Shown one piece after another: positions 43,191 to 52,098 of a DNA stretch of 64,000 nucleotides. The stretch spans positions 124,001 to 188,000 of the forward strand of contig JAPKMT010000001.1 of NCBI GenBank assembly GCA_026645735.1, given 5' to 3'. A model generated the notes under the pieces. It was not told where the DNA came from, ran no database searches, and worked only from the letters and a program-made list of their open reading frames with translations. Every line of letters begins with the position of its first letter. The stretch's first letter is position 1. The DNA is from Flexilinea sp. (GTDB taxonomy: Bacteria > Chloroflexota > Anaerolineae > Anaerolineales > Anaerolineaceae). A program made the position numbers and the translations under genes.

Positions 43191-44025
43191 GTTTGTGAAT
43201 GCAAAAAACCATTTCTGTTTCTATTTCGAATTCGACCATATCCCAGCCACTTCCTTCAATCGACTTATCCATTAATCGCTGTTGCCGATCTCGCATGCCG
43301 TGCTGACCAGTCAAGTTTTCTGCAGGCAGTGTAACAACCAGCCAGTCAGCTTGGATTCGCCGAAAGAAATCGCGGCAGCAGCCTTTGCTGCGTGCTTCAA
43401 ACCGGTGCGCTTCTTTAAAAAAGAAAGCGGCATCTGTGTGATTCTCCGGTGTGTTGATGAGGATATCCTGGACTTTTGCCAGGGGTGAGAGCCCTTGGAT
43501 TTCAAAGAATCGGTTGATTAAATTAATTCTGGGATGATGTAAATCATACGCATAATACTCTGTACTTAGTGACAATTCCATCCAGGGGAACGCAAGAGGA
43601 TTCATCGCACAAGCTAAATCCTGAATGCTGTGCGGTCTGCCGATCATTTCAAACAATTTTTGGTAAAACAAAACAATATGCGGCATGCGCTCTTTCGATG
43701 AAGAATGACTCATCAACATATTTTGGCACCAATTATTTACGGCTGTTATCCCGTTTAGATTGGCTTCCAGTAATTGTTGTTCTGCCAGAGGATAATCCGG
43801 ATCACCCAGATATGGTGCGATGATCTGGTGCAGTTTTTCGCGAACTCCTTTTTCAGCCTCTTTCCGGTTTTTGGTCTTTGATGATTCCTGTACCAATAAC
43901 TGCAACACAGTCTCCTCAGGAATATGAAGCGACTGATATTTCCTGGATTGCAGAATTTTTCGAACAATACTCTTTTGTGCTTCTTCAGAATCGAAAGCAG
44001 ATGCGGACGGGTAACTGAGGCTCAT
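43183..44025 (-). CDS. ArmA/Rmt-family 16S rRNA methyltransferase, diverged copy
   Basis: The 280-residue protein shares the plan of m7G1405 methyltransferases. A helical N-terminal domain (KILQSRKYQSLHIPEETVLQLL) is followed by HSSSKERMPHIVLFYQKLFEMIG (107-129), the SAM motif IQDLACAMNPLAFPWMEL (134-151), YYAYDLHHPRINLINRFF, and VVTLPAENLTGQHGMRDRQQRLMD near the C-terminus. The motif has Ala-Met where most members have Gly-Leu or Gly-Phe, and the SFP-SL-GR block is altered, so activity or target may have shifted. It overlaps its better-conserved neighbour by four bases. Family members confer aminoglycoside resistance in producers and pathogens; whether this one does is unknown. Confidence 0.8.
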   Translation of the reverse strand: MSLSYPSASAFDSEEAQKSIVRKILQSRKYQSLHIPEETVLQLLVQESSKTKNRKEAEKGVREKLHQIIAPYLGDPDYPLAEQQLLEANLNGITAVNNWCQNMLMSHSSSKERMPHIVLFYQKLFEMIGRPHSIQDLACAMNPLAFPWMELSLSTEYYAYDLHHPRINLINRFFEIQGLSPLAKVQDILINTPENHTDAAFFFKEAHRFEARSKGCCRDFFRRIQADWLVVTLPAENLTGQHGMRDRQQRLMDKSIEGSGWDMVEFEIETEMVFCIHKHG

Positions 44026-44831
44026 TTTCTTTGTAATAAAAAGACTAATTCAGATGGAAATATGATTTTTTGGATCTCCCAGATATCCGGATTGCAGATT
44101 TCATGGAAGTGAGACTCGTAATTTTTGGGCATACCCTTATTCCTTCCGCTTAAACTATGGGCAGGGAAACTGATGATCGCATATTTGGATTTGATTTGGG
44201 CTAAAATATTTCTGCCAGCATTTTTATCGACCTGTTCCAGACAGGGAATTGTTTTGAGCAGCAGCGTTAAAGATGCCTGATTTGGCGGATAATTCTCCAA
44301 TAAATTCAGTTGGCTCGCTGTTCCGTGGATCTGAAAATGATGAAAAAAACCGTTGATCAAATCCATCATATCCTGAAAGAGATCATAGGCTTCATATGAA
44401 TAATTGTTTTCAAGGGGCATCCACGGAATGGAAAGCGGATTCAGACCGCATGCCAGATCCAGCACAGAATCAATTGGCGGCAGGTTGGAAAAAATATTAT
44501 GGTAAAACGCATCCAGGATTGGCAATCGTTCCCTGGTAGAGGCATGATTTTTCATTAGAGAGAGGCATTTTTCTTTGACGGCCTCCTGATTTTGCCAGGT
44601 GAGATCACCGAACGAATCTGAAGAAGTTTGATCATCAATCTTCTCGTTTCGAAAGGCTGATGCAATTTGATAGAGTTTTGATTTGACGTTCTTGATGATT
44701 TCTTTACGATTATTCGAAAGATTCAACTCTCGTATGATGAGCTGTCTGGTCAGTTGCTGATCCATGTTCCTGAAATTTCGGCCTTTATGAATTTCCGCGA
44801 TTAATTCTTCCGGGTTTATTTCATTTCCCAT
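44022..44831 (-). CDS. ArmA/Rmt-family 16S rRNA (guanine-1405-N7) methyltransferase
   Basis: The 269-residue protein carries the full set of family motifs. These are the N-terminal helical domain, HASTRERLPILDAFYHNIF (96-114), the SAM-binding SVLDLACGLNPLSIPWMPL (122-140), YEAYDLFQDMMDLINGFF, LTLLLKTIPCLEQVDKNAGRNIL, SFPAHSLSGRNKGMPKNYESHF (221-242) and the C-terminal ELVFLLQRK. The known reaction is methylation of N7 of G1405 in the decoding site of 16S rRNA, which blocks 4,6-disubstituted deoxystreptamine aminoglycosides. No mobile element or resistance gene is nearby; the gene overlaps tgt by eleven bases, so it looks like a resident chromosomal copy. Confidence 0.9.
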   Translation of the reverse strand: MGNEINPEELIAEIHKGRNFRNMDQQLTRQLIIRELNLSNNRKEIIKNVKSKLYQIASAFRNEKIDDQTSSDSFGDLTWQNQEAVKEKCLSLMKNHASTRERLPILDAFYHNIFSNLPPIDSVLDLACGLNPLSIPWMPLENNYSYEAYDLFQDMMDLINGFFHHFQIHGTASQLNLLENYPPNQASLTLLLKTIPCLEQVDKNAGRNILAQIKSKYAIISFPAHSLSGRNKGMPKNYESHFHEICNPDIWEIQKIIFPSELVFLLQRK

Positions 44832-45930
44832 ATTTCTCTTCCCGGAGAAGCTCCGTTAATCTTGTCAGAATTCGGATATTATGAATCGTAGCCAGGCGAG
44901 GAAACAGCGTATCTCCCATTTTGAAAAGATGCCGTAAATATCCCATGGAATAGCGTGTGCAGGTGAGACAATCACAGCCTGGCGAAACCGGTTGAGAGGA
45001 GCGAATATGCTGCTCATCACTGATGTAATGATATTGCAGCCATTTTCCGTCAAAGGAAGGACGTTCTTCACGAAAGGCATATAAACGTCCATGCCTGGCA
45101 TCACGTGTCGGCATCGCACAATCAAAGATGTCATATCCGAGATTAACACAGCGGACAACGTTTTCAGGATGTCCTATTCCCAGGGCATGGATCGGGAATT
45201 CCGGCGGTATTAATTCTCTGGTGTATTGCAAGATTTCAAATAAAAGGTTTCCTTCACTGTCCAGCGGCCAGCCGCCAAAACCAAATCCGTCAAATCCAAT
45301 TTCCAGCAGCGCTTCCGCACAGCGTTTCCGTAACTCAAACGATCCGCCTCCCTGTATCACACCGAAAATTTTTGGCTGGATCTCTCCATCTTTGGAGGAT
45401 TGTTTTTTCAAGCGCAAGAATTCTTTTTTGCAACGGGATGCCCAATTAATGGTGCGATTTACAGACAATTCCTGATCATGGTCAGAAGCTTCTGCATGTG
45501 TACATTCATCCAGGCATATAACGATATCGGTTCCGAAGGACATCTGAAGCTGAACCGTTTTTTCTGGTGTCAACTGCAATTTATGGGTTGAGTTTTCCGG
45601 AAAAATAGTAATTCCCCGATCCGTCATTTTCCCGAATTTTTCGTTTTCTCGGATGAGAGAATATGCTTGGAAACCGCCTGAATCGGTTACAATCGGTTTG
45701 GTCCACCCGCTCATCTGATGCATGCCATGCAAGGATTGGACTGTCAGGCTGCCAGGCTTCTGCATGAGATGGAACGTGTTCATCACCAGTCCTTGGACCG
45801 ACACATTTTCCAAATCGGCAGCATCGACACTGCGGACCATTCCATAGGTTGCGTCAGGAAGGTAAACCGGATACCATAATCTCCCATGTGGAAGATCGAT
45901 CCAGGAATTTGAAAGATTTATGATTGACAT
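44821..45930 (-). CDS. tgt: tRNA-guanine transglycosylase family protein
   Basis: Tgt exchanges the anticodon guanine for a queuosine precursor. The 369-residue sequence has NTFHLMQKPGS, VTDSGGFQAYSLIRENEKFGKMTDRGITIF, FGVIQGGGSFELR, DIFDCAMPTRDARHGRLY with the nucleophilic Asp region, and the zinc site CDCLTC...H. The usual GGLAVGE substrate-pocket block is replaced by GFGGWPLDSEG, so the base it inserts could differ. It starts ten bases after the LysM lipoprotein gene and overlaps the next methyltransferase, in a run of RNA-modification genes. Confidence 0.88.
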   Translation of the reverse strand: MSIINLSNSWIDLPHGRLWYPVYLPDATYGMVRSVDAADLENVSVQGLVMNTFHLMQKPGSLTVQSLHGMHQMSGWTKPIVTDSGGFQAYSLIRENEKFGKMTDRGITIFPENSTHKLQLTPEKTVQLQMSFGTDIVICLDECTHAEASDHDQELSVNRTINWASRCKKEFLRLKKQSSKDGEIQPKIFGVIQGGGSFELRKRCAEALLEIGFDGFGFGGWPLDSEGNLLFEILQYTRELIPPEFPIHALGIGHPENVVRCVNLGYDIFDCAMPTRDARHGRLYAFREERPSFDGKWLQYHYISDEQHIRSSQPVSPGCDCLTCTRYSMGYLRHLFKMGDTLFPRLATIHNIRILTRLTELLREEKYGK

Positions 45931-45940
45931 CCAATTTGTA

Positions 45941-46561
45941 TCAGGGAATCTGCAGATTCAACCCGGGAAGGATGGATTCATACATATTCAGTGAATTCTT
46001 TTTTGCGATCGCTTCCGGCGTTATATCACCAAAAATGCATGCAATGCTGTTAAAGGTGTCCCCTTGCTGAACTGTATACATCGTAGGATGGACAGAAGTG
46101 GATCGCGGTCCCTGCGCAGCGTTCCACTCAGAGTTCTTTGGAATTTTCAAGACGGTACCAAAAGAAATGCTGTTTTCATTATCAAATGAAATATGATTAA
46201 GAGAATATAAGGCTGCCCAATCCAGATTAAATCTTCTGGCGATGCATTTTGGCGTTTCGCCATATTGAAGTATGTATGTTTCCGGAAGTTCTCCCGATTC
46301 AAAATCAATCGGGTCGTTCTTTGGAATTTCTTCTGAAATCAGCACAGGCGGATTTCCTTCAGTCGGTGCTGTCTGATCGGAATTTGTTTCAAGCGGAGCC
46401 TGGCTGGAATCCCACACCTGTTTGGTCGCTTCGAACATCAGTGCCCGTTCCGGACTGATCGTGGCTTTCTCCAATGATTGGATCGGATCAGTGGATGACT
46501 GTTTGGAACACCCGGCAAACAAAATCAGTCCGACAAGGATTAGCAGCATACTTTTTTTCAT
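45941..46561 (-). CDS. LysM-domain lipoprotein
   Basis: The 206-residue protein has a signal with lipobox (LVGLILFAGC) and two LysM modules: ETYILQYGETPKCIARRFNLDWAALYSLNHI and TMYTVQQGDTFNSIACIFGDITPEAIAKKN. LysM binds peptidoglycan or chitin-like glycans, so it likely tethers to the wall from outside the membrane. The track's start at 46600 is upstream of the natural one; ATG 46561 follows gggaggatct. It sits 16 bases after thrB and 10 before tgt, an odd but clearly packed position. Confidence 0.87.
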   Translation of the reverse strand: MKKSMLLILVGLILFAGCSKQSSTDPIQSLEKATISPERALMFEATKQVWDSSQAPLETNSDQTAPTEGNPPVLISEEIPKNDPIDFESGELPETYILQYGETPKCIARRFNLDWAALYSLNHISFDNENSISFGTVLKIPKNSEWNAAQGPRSTSVHPTMYTVQQGDTFNSIACIFGDITPEAIAKKNSLNMYESILPGLNLQIP

Positions 46562-46577
46562 AGATCCTCCCAAAAAA

Positions 46578-47486
46578 TTATTGAATAGTAACATAAGCAC
46601 CGGAAGAGGAAATCTTTGGAGTTAATGTTTCAATTTTCAGATGAGCTCTTTCTGAAGCTGCAACCATTCTGGACAACAAATGATTCGGGTCGGTCATTGT
46701 AAAAGCGATAATTCCAGGTCCTGCTCCGGATAAACCGGCTGCAGCTCCTGTATCCTCTGCCGCTTTTATGATTGCTTCAGATCCGGTGATCAATGGGATA
46801 CGATATGGCTGATGAAGACGGTCTTTCATCGCAAACTGCAGTAATTCTTCATTTCCTTCTGCCAACGCCTGCATCACCAAAATCGCATGACCAATATTAA
46901 ATATAGCATCTTTCCTGAGAATTGTCTCCGGTAAAATTTTTCGGGCAGTTTTGGTTGGCAGATTCATTTGTGGAATAAGAATGACCGTATTCCAGGGAGC
47001 GATCGGAAAACTGTGAGCACAGACCGTGTTCTCATCTGTGCTCATACCGACGAGACCACCGAAGATGGATGGTGCAGAATTGTCCGGATGGCCTTCGATA
47101 GATAATGCCAATTGAAGTAAATCGTTTTTCGAAACGTTAGTCCCAAGCCAGGCATCCGCTGCGAGTAATCCTGTCAGTGTCGCTGCAGCACTGGACCCCA
47201 TTCCGGCACCAATCGGAATCCGATTGGTGCAATCGATATGCAGATTCGCCGGAAGAGAAGCCCCATGAAAGACGCAAAATTTCGAGAAAGCCTGAAAAAC
47301 CAAATCATTCTCTGGCTTTGATTCAATTTCCGGTTGATATCCGTTCCAGGTGATCGTTCTTCCTTCTTGTTTGAATGAAAAGACTGACTCATTCCAAACA
47401 TCCAATGCCAGTCCGATGCAATCAAATCCCGGACCGAGGTTGGAGGTACTTGCCGGAACATGAACCGTGATTCTTTGCGAATTCAT
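46578..47486 (-). CDS. thrB: Homoserine kinase
   Basis: The 302-residue GHMP kinase phosphorylates homoserine in threonine synthesis. It has VHVPASTSNLGPGFDCIGLAL at the start, the ATP loop RIPIGAGMGSSAAATLTGLLAA, and GLSGAGPGIIAFT near the C-terminus, all typical of ThrB. It overlaps thrC by four bases. Confidence 0.95.
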   Translation of the reverse strand: MNSQRITVHVPASTSNLGPGFDCIGLALDVWNESVFSFKQEGRTITWNGYQPEIESKPENDLVFQAFSKFCVFHGASLPANLHIDCTNRIPIGAGMGSSAAATLTGLLAADAWLGTNVSKNDLLQLALSIEGHPDNSAPSIFGGLVGMSTDENTVCAHSFPIAPWNTVILIPQMNLPTKTARKILPETILRKDAIFNIGHAILVMQALAEGNEELLQFAMKDRLHQPYRIPLITGSEAIIKAAEDTGAAAGLSGAGPGIIAFTMTDPNHLLSRMVAASERAHLKIETLTPKISSSGAYVTIQ

Positions 47487-48541
47487 GGTTTTTTCAGAAT
47501 AAAAGCTTCAATCGCATCATAGTCAGCGGGCAGCAAGGTCGGTTTGGTCATCTTGGAAGTGATGATGTCCGGGTCTTTCATACCATGCCCTGTGCAGATC
47601 GCCACAATGCGTTTTTGATTTACATCGATGGAACCGGCATGAATTTGTGCTTTTAATCCGGCAATGCCTGCGGCGGAAGCCGGTTCGACCCAGATTCCAT
47701 TTAGAGCCAGCATTTTTTGAGCAGCCAAAATTTCTTCATCGGTTACAGCAATGATTTTTCCTTTTGATTCCTCTGCGGCTGCCAGCGCTTCCTCGCCTCG
47801 AGCCGGACGGCCGATTCGAATTGCAGTCGCAATCGTTTCCGGATGATCCACAGCATGCCCGATGACTAACGGCGCTGAACCGGCGGCCTGGACACCCAAT
47901 ATATGCGGCAGCCCGGTATTTTTCAGTTGATGGTATTGTCGAAACCCCATCCAATACGAAGTAATATTTCCTGCATTCCCAACTGGCAGACACAGCCAGT
48001 CTGGAGCCTGCCCAAGAACGTCACAAATTTCAAAAGAGGAAGTTTTTTGACCTTCCAGACGATATGGATTCAGCGAGTTGACCAGTTCTACACTGCTTTT
48101 TTGACTGATTTCAACGACAAAGGAGAGTGCTTCATCAAACGATCCGGGGATCTGGATCACTTCGGCACCATAAGCAATCGCTCCGGCCAGTTTTCCGGTT
48201 GCGACTTTTCCTTCCGGAATCATGACAATAGCCCGTAATCCGGCTCTGCGTGCATAGGCTGCTGCCGATGCAGCCGTATTTCCGGTGGATGCGCAAATCA
48301 CAGCTTTTGCTCCTTTTGCCTTAGCCATCGTCATGGCAGCAGTCATACCGCGATCTTTGAATGAACCAGTCGGATTAAGGCCTTCAAACTTGATGGACAG
48401 CTCAAATCCGCCGCCAAGTTCTTCTGCTAATGCCGGTACAGGAATTAAAGGCGTATTTCCTTCCAGCAGTGTTACAGGTTCAATGTCTGTCGGCAGATGG
48501 ATCAGATCACGATAACGGTTGATGACGCCTTGATAATTCAT
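47483..48541 (-). CDS. thrC: Threonine synthase
   Basis: The 352-residue PLP enzyme converts O-phosphohomoserine to threonine. It has LLEGNTPLIPVPALAEELG, GLNPTGSFKDRGMTAAM with the PLP lysine, CASTGNTAASAAAYARRAG and the phosphate-binding PVGNAGNITSYWMGF. Length fits the short bacterial form. It is the first gene of a run of seven tightly spaced minus-strand genes that reaches the RsmF-like gene. Confidence 0.95.
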   Translation of the reverse strand: MNYQGVINRYRDLIHLPTDIEPVTLLEGNTPLIPVPALAEELGGGFELSIKFEGLNPTGSFKDRGMTAAMTMAKAKGAKAVICASTGNTAASAAAYARRAGLRAIVMIPEGKVATGKLAGAIAYGAEVIQIPGSFDEALSFVVEISQKSSVELVNSLNPYRLEGQKTSSFEICDVLGQAPDWLCLPVGNAGNITSYWMGFRQYHQLKNTGLPHILGVQAAGSAPLVIGHAVDHPETIATAIRIGRPARGEEALAAAEESKGKIIAVTDEEILAAQKMLALNGIWVEPASAAGIAGLKAQIHAGSIDVNQKRIVAICTGHGMKDPDIITSKMTKPTLLPADYDAIEAFILKKP

Positions 48542-48611
48542 AATTTTTCCTCTCTGAGATGCATTCGGGCTTTATTGAAATTTTATGTCTACAATTCTAA
48601 TATAATTTATC

Positions 48612-48734
48612 CAACAATTCGAAATATGGATTGGCTTTTTGAATCAATCAAGAAAATTTGTTGTTCTTATGGTTTTGCGCAAAGCGCAAAACCATAAGAA
48701 CAACATAGAATTCTTTTCATTTTGCGAATTGCTG
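48612..48734. repeat. Long TTCGAA repeat with perfect 22-bp hairpin
   Basis: caacaattcgaaatatgg at left, tttttgaatcaatcaagaaa inside, arms 48659-48680 (tgttgttcttatggtttt...) and 48684-48705 perfectly paired around loop AAA, then agaattcttttcattttgcgaattgctg. It lies between divergent genes. Confidence 0.95.
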
Positions 48735-48815
48735 TTTTTATTAAGGAAATGCAGCCTTGATTTATAATGAGCATCATATGGGAATCCATGAAGAAGAGTT
48801 GGATGAGGGGTAGAA

Positions 48816-49712
48816 ATGAAAGACAGCATTCATAAGTATTTTCAAATCGGAACCATTCAATGGATGAGTTATCCACGACGGGAAATTTTGGATTCACTCC
48901 GGACGATAGCCAGTGACGATTTTTTTGATGCAGTTGAGATATGTGGATTTGTATCAGAAGCGCAGCGGATCCAGGCGAAAAAAATCCTGGATCAGTCGCA
49001 TTTAAAGGTTTGTTTTGCTGCGCAGCCTGTTTTGCTCAACTCGAAACTAAATCCGAATGATCTGAATGAGGAAAAACGTCTCCAGGCAGAAGATTTACTG
49101 CTGAAAGCAGTAGACGAAGCCGATTTTTTTGGAGCGGATGGAATTTCATTTCTGGCAGGCAAATGGGATGCTTCATCCAGGGACAGCGCATACGAGCAAT
49201 TAATAAAAACCACTCGCAATGTATGCACGTATGCCGGCGAAAAAGGAATGACCGTTGAACTGGAGGTGTTTGACTTCGATATGGACAAAGCAGTTTTAAT
49301 CGGTCCGGCACCTTATGCAGCGGAATTTGCTTCTGACATGAATTCTTTTGTCGATAATTTCGGACTGCTGGTTGATCTTAGTCATTTTCCCACAACCTAT
49401 GAGACCAGCGCTTTTGTGATCAAAACGCTGCGTCCGTTTATTACCCATCTGCATATCGGCAATGCTGTGGTAAAAAAAGATTGTGATGCCTATGGCGATC
49501 AGCATCCCCGTTTTGGTTATCCGGAAAGCGCCAACGATGTTCCGGAACTTCTGGATTTTTTTCAGGTATTGAAACAGGAAGCATTCTTTAATGCAGAAAA
49601 ACCATATGTCCTTTCTTTTGAAGTGAAACCTCGCGAGGATGAAGATGAGGATGTTATTCTTGCAAATACAAAACGGGTTATTCGTAGAGCATGGAGTTTG
49701 CTTGAGGATTGA
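48816..49712 (+). CDS. Sugar phosphate isomerase/epimerase-like TIM-barrel protein
   Basis: The 298-residue protein resembles the xylose-isomerase-like AP-endonuclease-2 fold: FDAVEICGFVSEAQRIQAKKIL, GADGISFLAGKW, TVELEVFDFD with a metal-ligand Glu, LLVDLSHFPTTYE, ITHLHIGNAVVKKD with His ligands and a late LSFEVKP. These positions fit the metal site of the family. The substrate is unknown. It has gaggggtag as ribosome site and a repeat just upstream. Confidence 0.8.
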   Translation: MKDSIHKYFQIGTIQWMSYPRREILDSLRTIASDDFFDAVEICGFVSEAQRIQAKKILDQSHLKVCFAAQPVLLNSKLNPNDLNEEKRLQAEDLLLKAVDEADFFGADGISFLAGKWDASSRDSAYEQLIKTTRNVCTYAGEKGMTVELEVFDFDMDKAVLIGPAPYAAEFASDMNSFVDNFGLLVDLSHFPTTYETSAFVIKTLRPFITHLHIGNAVVKKDCDAYGDQHPRFGYPESANDVPELLDFFQVLKQEAFFNAEKPYVLSFEVKPREDEDEDVILANTKRVIRRAWSLLED

Positions 49713-49763
49713 GAAATCAAAAAAATCCTGATCATGGTTTAAAAAAAACGGTTGGCTATCGGC

Positions 49764-49828
49764 CATTTGAAATCGCTGCAAAATAAATTTGCTGTATTGA
49801 ATTAGTCATCAAAATCTCGAATTGCTGG
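49764..49828. repeat. TTCGAA repeat without hairpin, ending at the lysW promoter
   Basis: The right end aaaatctcgaattgctgg is clear; the left side (catttgaaatcgctg) is degenerate. The -35 of the lysW promoter begins directly after the right end. Confidence 0.55.
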
Positions 49829-49857
49829 TTGACAGTATTGTGAAAATTATTTAAACT
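49829..49857 (+). promoter_or_regulatory. Promoter of the lysW operon
   Basis: TTGACA, exactly 17 bases, TAAACT. The start of transcription would be about 49863-49865, so the mRNA leader is about 155 bases and contains a terminator. Confidence 0.65.
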
Positions 49858-49863
49858 AAAGCA

Positions 49864-49920
49864 ATGTTATTCGATTTATCTTTTCGACGAACCATCCGAT
49901 ATTACTCCCTTCAGGTTTGA
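49864..49920 (+). CDS. Putative leader peptide with three arginine codons
   Basis: An ATG lying at the predicted transcription start opens an 18-codon frame, MLFDLSFRRTIRYYSLQV, with CGA CGA and a third CGA. It would be leaderless, as no ribosome site can precede it. Together with the downstream terminator it fits attenuation by arginine supply, but 18 codons can arise by chance and the start site is only predicted. Confidence 0.25.
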   Translation: MLFDLSFRRTIRYYSLQV

Positions 49921-49968
49921 AGCGGGGAAGTCGTGTTTTGTCACTGATAAGATCCATTTGTGAAAAGC

Positions 49969-49994
49969 AGCCCTCCTTCAAGGAGGGCTTTTTA
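49969..49994 (+). terminator. Leader terminator upstream of lysW
   Basis: agccctcct / aggagggct, a 9-bp GC-rich stem with loop tca, followed by T residues. It stands only about 28 bases before the lysW start and 110 bases after the predicted transcription start, so it would stop the operon transcript unless relieved. Confidence 0.8.
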
Positions 49995-50021
49995 TATCTA
50001 TCAAAGTGAAGGAGATTCACC

Positions 50022-50192
50022 ATGAAAACCGTAATTTGTCCTGTGTGTGGAGCCGAAATTGAAGTGGATCAGACCGTAGAACTCGGTGAGATTATTGTTT
50101 GCCCGGATTGTGGCGTAGATTTGGAAATTGTTTCTTTAGATCCATTGACCGCTGAAGAAGCACCGATGGAACAGGAAGATTGGGGAGAATAA
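50022..50192 (+). CDS. lysW: Amino-group carrier protein LysW
   Basis: LysW is a small acidic zinc protein whose C-terminal Glu carries alpha-aminoadipate or glutamate during lysine or arginine synthesis. The 56-residue sequence has four zinc Cys (6, 9, 27, 30; CPVCG and CPDCG) and the invariant C-terminus EDWGE. It is too short for the ORF track. The ribosome site is gaagg(ag) inside a small hairpin loop (gtgaa-ggaga-ttcac). Its TAA overlaps the lysX ATG by one base. Confidence 0.96.
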   Translation: MKTVICPVCGAEIEVDQTVELGEIIVCPDCGVDLEIVSLDPLTAEEAPMEQEDWGE

Positions 50193-51043
50193 TGCCGAAA
50201 ATCGGTGTGCTTTTCTCCCGTCTTCGTGTTGAAGAAAAATGGATCTTTGAAGCTTTCGAATCCCGCGGGATCGATTATGAGCGGATCGATGACCGGAAAC
50301 TGGTACTGGATTCCCATGGATTAAAAAAATGGAGCCAATTTGACTGCATTTTGGAACGCAGCATCAGTTATTACAGTGGTCTTTATGCGCTCAAAGTATT
50401 AAATGGATGGGGCATTAAAACAGTTAATACAGCGCTGACGGCAGAAATTTGTGGTGATAAACTGGCAACCAGTTGTACATTGGACAAAGCAGGCATTCCA
50501 CAACCTCGTTATGCCTGTGCTTTCACCCCGGAATCTGCGTTGGAAGCAATTGATGCACTGGGATATCCTGTTGTGATAAAACCCGTCGTGGGCTCCTGGG
50601 GCAGACTATTGGCAAAACTCAACGACCGTGATGCGGCAGAAGCTCTTTTGGAACACAAATCTGTTTTGGGTTCTGCATTGCATTCTGTGTTCTATATCCA
50701 GGAGTATATTCAAAAACCGGGACGTGATATTCGTGCCATCGTCGTAGATAACAAAGTTGTTACAGCCATATACCGGAAATCACAACATTGGATTACCAAT
50801 ACTGCGCGTGGAGGCGAGGGAGAAATTTGTCCTATCACACCTGATCTGGAATCTCTCTGTCTGAATGCGTCCGCTGCAGCAGGTGGAGGAATACTGGCAA
50901 TTGATGTGTTTGAGGATATGCAGCGCGGTCTGATGATTAATGAAATCAACCATACAATGGAGTTTCACACACTGCAACCGACAACCGGGGTGAATATTGC
51001 CGATCTGATTGTTGATTATGTGTTGAAAGTGGCGAAATTATGA
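50192..51043 (+). CDS. lysX: LysW ligase (LysX/ArgX, ATP-grasp)
   Basis: The 283-residue ATP-grasp ligase joins alpha-aminoadipate or glutamate to the C-terminal Glu of LysW. It shows the N-terminal [57 protein letters not shown] and the metal-binding [11 protein letters not shown]. The track's 50180 start is TTG; the ATG at 50192 (MPKIGVLF) overlaps the lysW stop and is right. The sequence does not tell me which of the two substrates is used. Confidence 0.95.
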   Translation: MPKIGVLFSRLRVEEKWIFEAFESRGIDYERIDDRKLVLDSHGLKKWSQFDCILERSISYYSGLYALKVLNGWGIKTVNTALTAEICGDKLATSCTLDKAGIPQPRYACAFTPESALEAIDALGYPVVIKPVVGSWGRLLAKLNDRDAAEALLEHKSVLGSALHSVFYIQEYIQKPGRDIRAIVVDNKVVTAIYRKSQHWITNTARGGEGEICPITPDLESLCLNASAAAGGGILAIDVFEDMQRGLMINEINHTMEFHTLQPTTGVNIADLIVDYVLKVAKL

Positions 51044-52074
51044 TAAAAACTGCTATTTTTGGCGGTTCCGGTTATGGCGGGGGTGAATTGCTCCGTTTGC
51101 TGCTAAATCATCCGGAAACCGAAGTGACTCAGGTAACCTCCCGCTCCCATTTGGGCGAATATGTTTATCAGGTGCATCCAAACCTGAGAAAGCGGACGAT
51201 GTTGAAGTTCTGTGATCCGGATCAGATAGAACCGGTGGATGTTTTGTTCCTCGCACTTCCCCATGGACAGGCGATGAAAAAAATTCAGACTTATGCGGAA
51301 CTGGCTCCCTGCATTGTTGATCTGTCAGCCGATTTTCGCCTGAAGGACGAATTGGTCTATCAACAGTGGTATGGAAGTACCCATTTGGCTCCGGATTGGA
51401 TGCCGAAATTTGTATATGGCTTACCGGAGCTGCACCGAGCAGAAATCAAAAAAGCCCATTACATCAGCGGCGTAGGGTGTAATGCGACTGCCGCGAACCT
51501 GGCATTAATGCCGCTGATCCAATCCGGTCTTATTGATTCAGATCAGCCGGTTTATGTTGAAATCAAAGTTGGTTCCTCGGAAGGCGGCGCTGAAGGAAAT
51601 GCCGGATCGCATCATCCGGAACGGAGCAATACGGTCCGAACATTTTCCTGTTTTGGACATCGCCATACTGCTGAAGTGATGCAGGAAATGCATCTTTCCA
51701 AAGTAGCGTTGACTATGACTTCAGTTGAGCTGGTGCGCGGTGCGCTGGCGACTGTGCATGCAGCTGCAAAACCTTTTGTCACAATGAAAGATTTATGGGC
51801 AGCCTATCGGACCGTTGTCAGCGAAAATCCATTTCTGCGTCTGGTTCATGAGCAAAGAGGCATATACAGAGTACCGGAACCGAAAATTCTGGCAGGATCG
51901 AATTATGCGGATTTGGGCTTCGACTATGATCCACAGAATGGGCACTTAATTTCAATTTGTGCCATTGATAACCTGATGAAAGGCGCTGCAGGGACGGCAG
52001 TGCAATGTATGAATCTGATGTTCGGCTTGGATGAAACTGCAGGATTAGATTTCTCTGGTTTGCATCCGGTATAA
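51040..52074 (+). CDS. lysY: LysW-gamma-glutamyl/aminoadipyl phosphate reductase (ArgC/LysY)
   Basis: The 344-residue NADPH-dependent reductase makes the LysW-bound semialdehyde. Evidence is [24 protein letters not shown] (Rossmann), [40 protein letters not shown] with the catalytic Cys and [23 protein letters not shown], characteristic of the LysW-type branch of ArgC. It overlaps lysX by four bases (ATGA). Confidence 0.94.
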   Translation: MIKTAIFGGSGYGGGELLRLLLNHPETEVTQVTSRSHLGEYVYQVHPNLRKRTMLKFCDPDQIEPVDVLFLALPHGQAMKKIQTYAELAPCIVDLSADFRLKDELVYQQWYGSTHLAPDWMPKFVYGLPELHRAEIKKAHYISGVGCNATAANLALMPLIQSGLIDSDQPVYVEIKVGSSEGGAEGNAGSHHPERSNTVRTFSCFGHRHTAEVMQEMHLSKVALTMTSVELVRGALATVHAAAKPFVTMKDLWAAYRTVVSENPFLRLVHEQRGIYRVPEPKILAGSNYADLGFDYDPQNGHLISICAIDNLMKGAAGTAVQCMNLMFGLDETAGLDFSGLHPV

Positions 52075-52098
52075 ACCAGGTTTTCTCGCATCATAGAT

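Noticed and set aside
43183-44831. Acquired resistance island around the Rmt-like genes
   Set aside because: No insertion sequence, integrase or composition change is visible and the genes overlap housekeeping neighbours.
49858-50021. Lysine riboswitch or T-box before lysW
   Set aside because: The leader of about 155 bases is too short for the lysine riboswitch plus platform and lacks the T-box AGGGTGG element.
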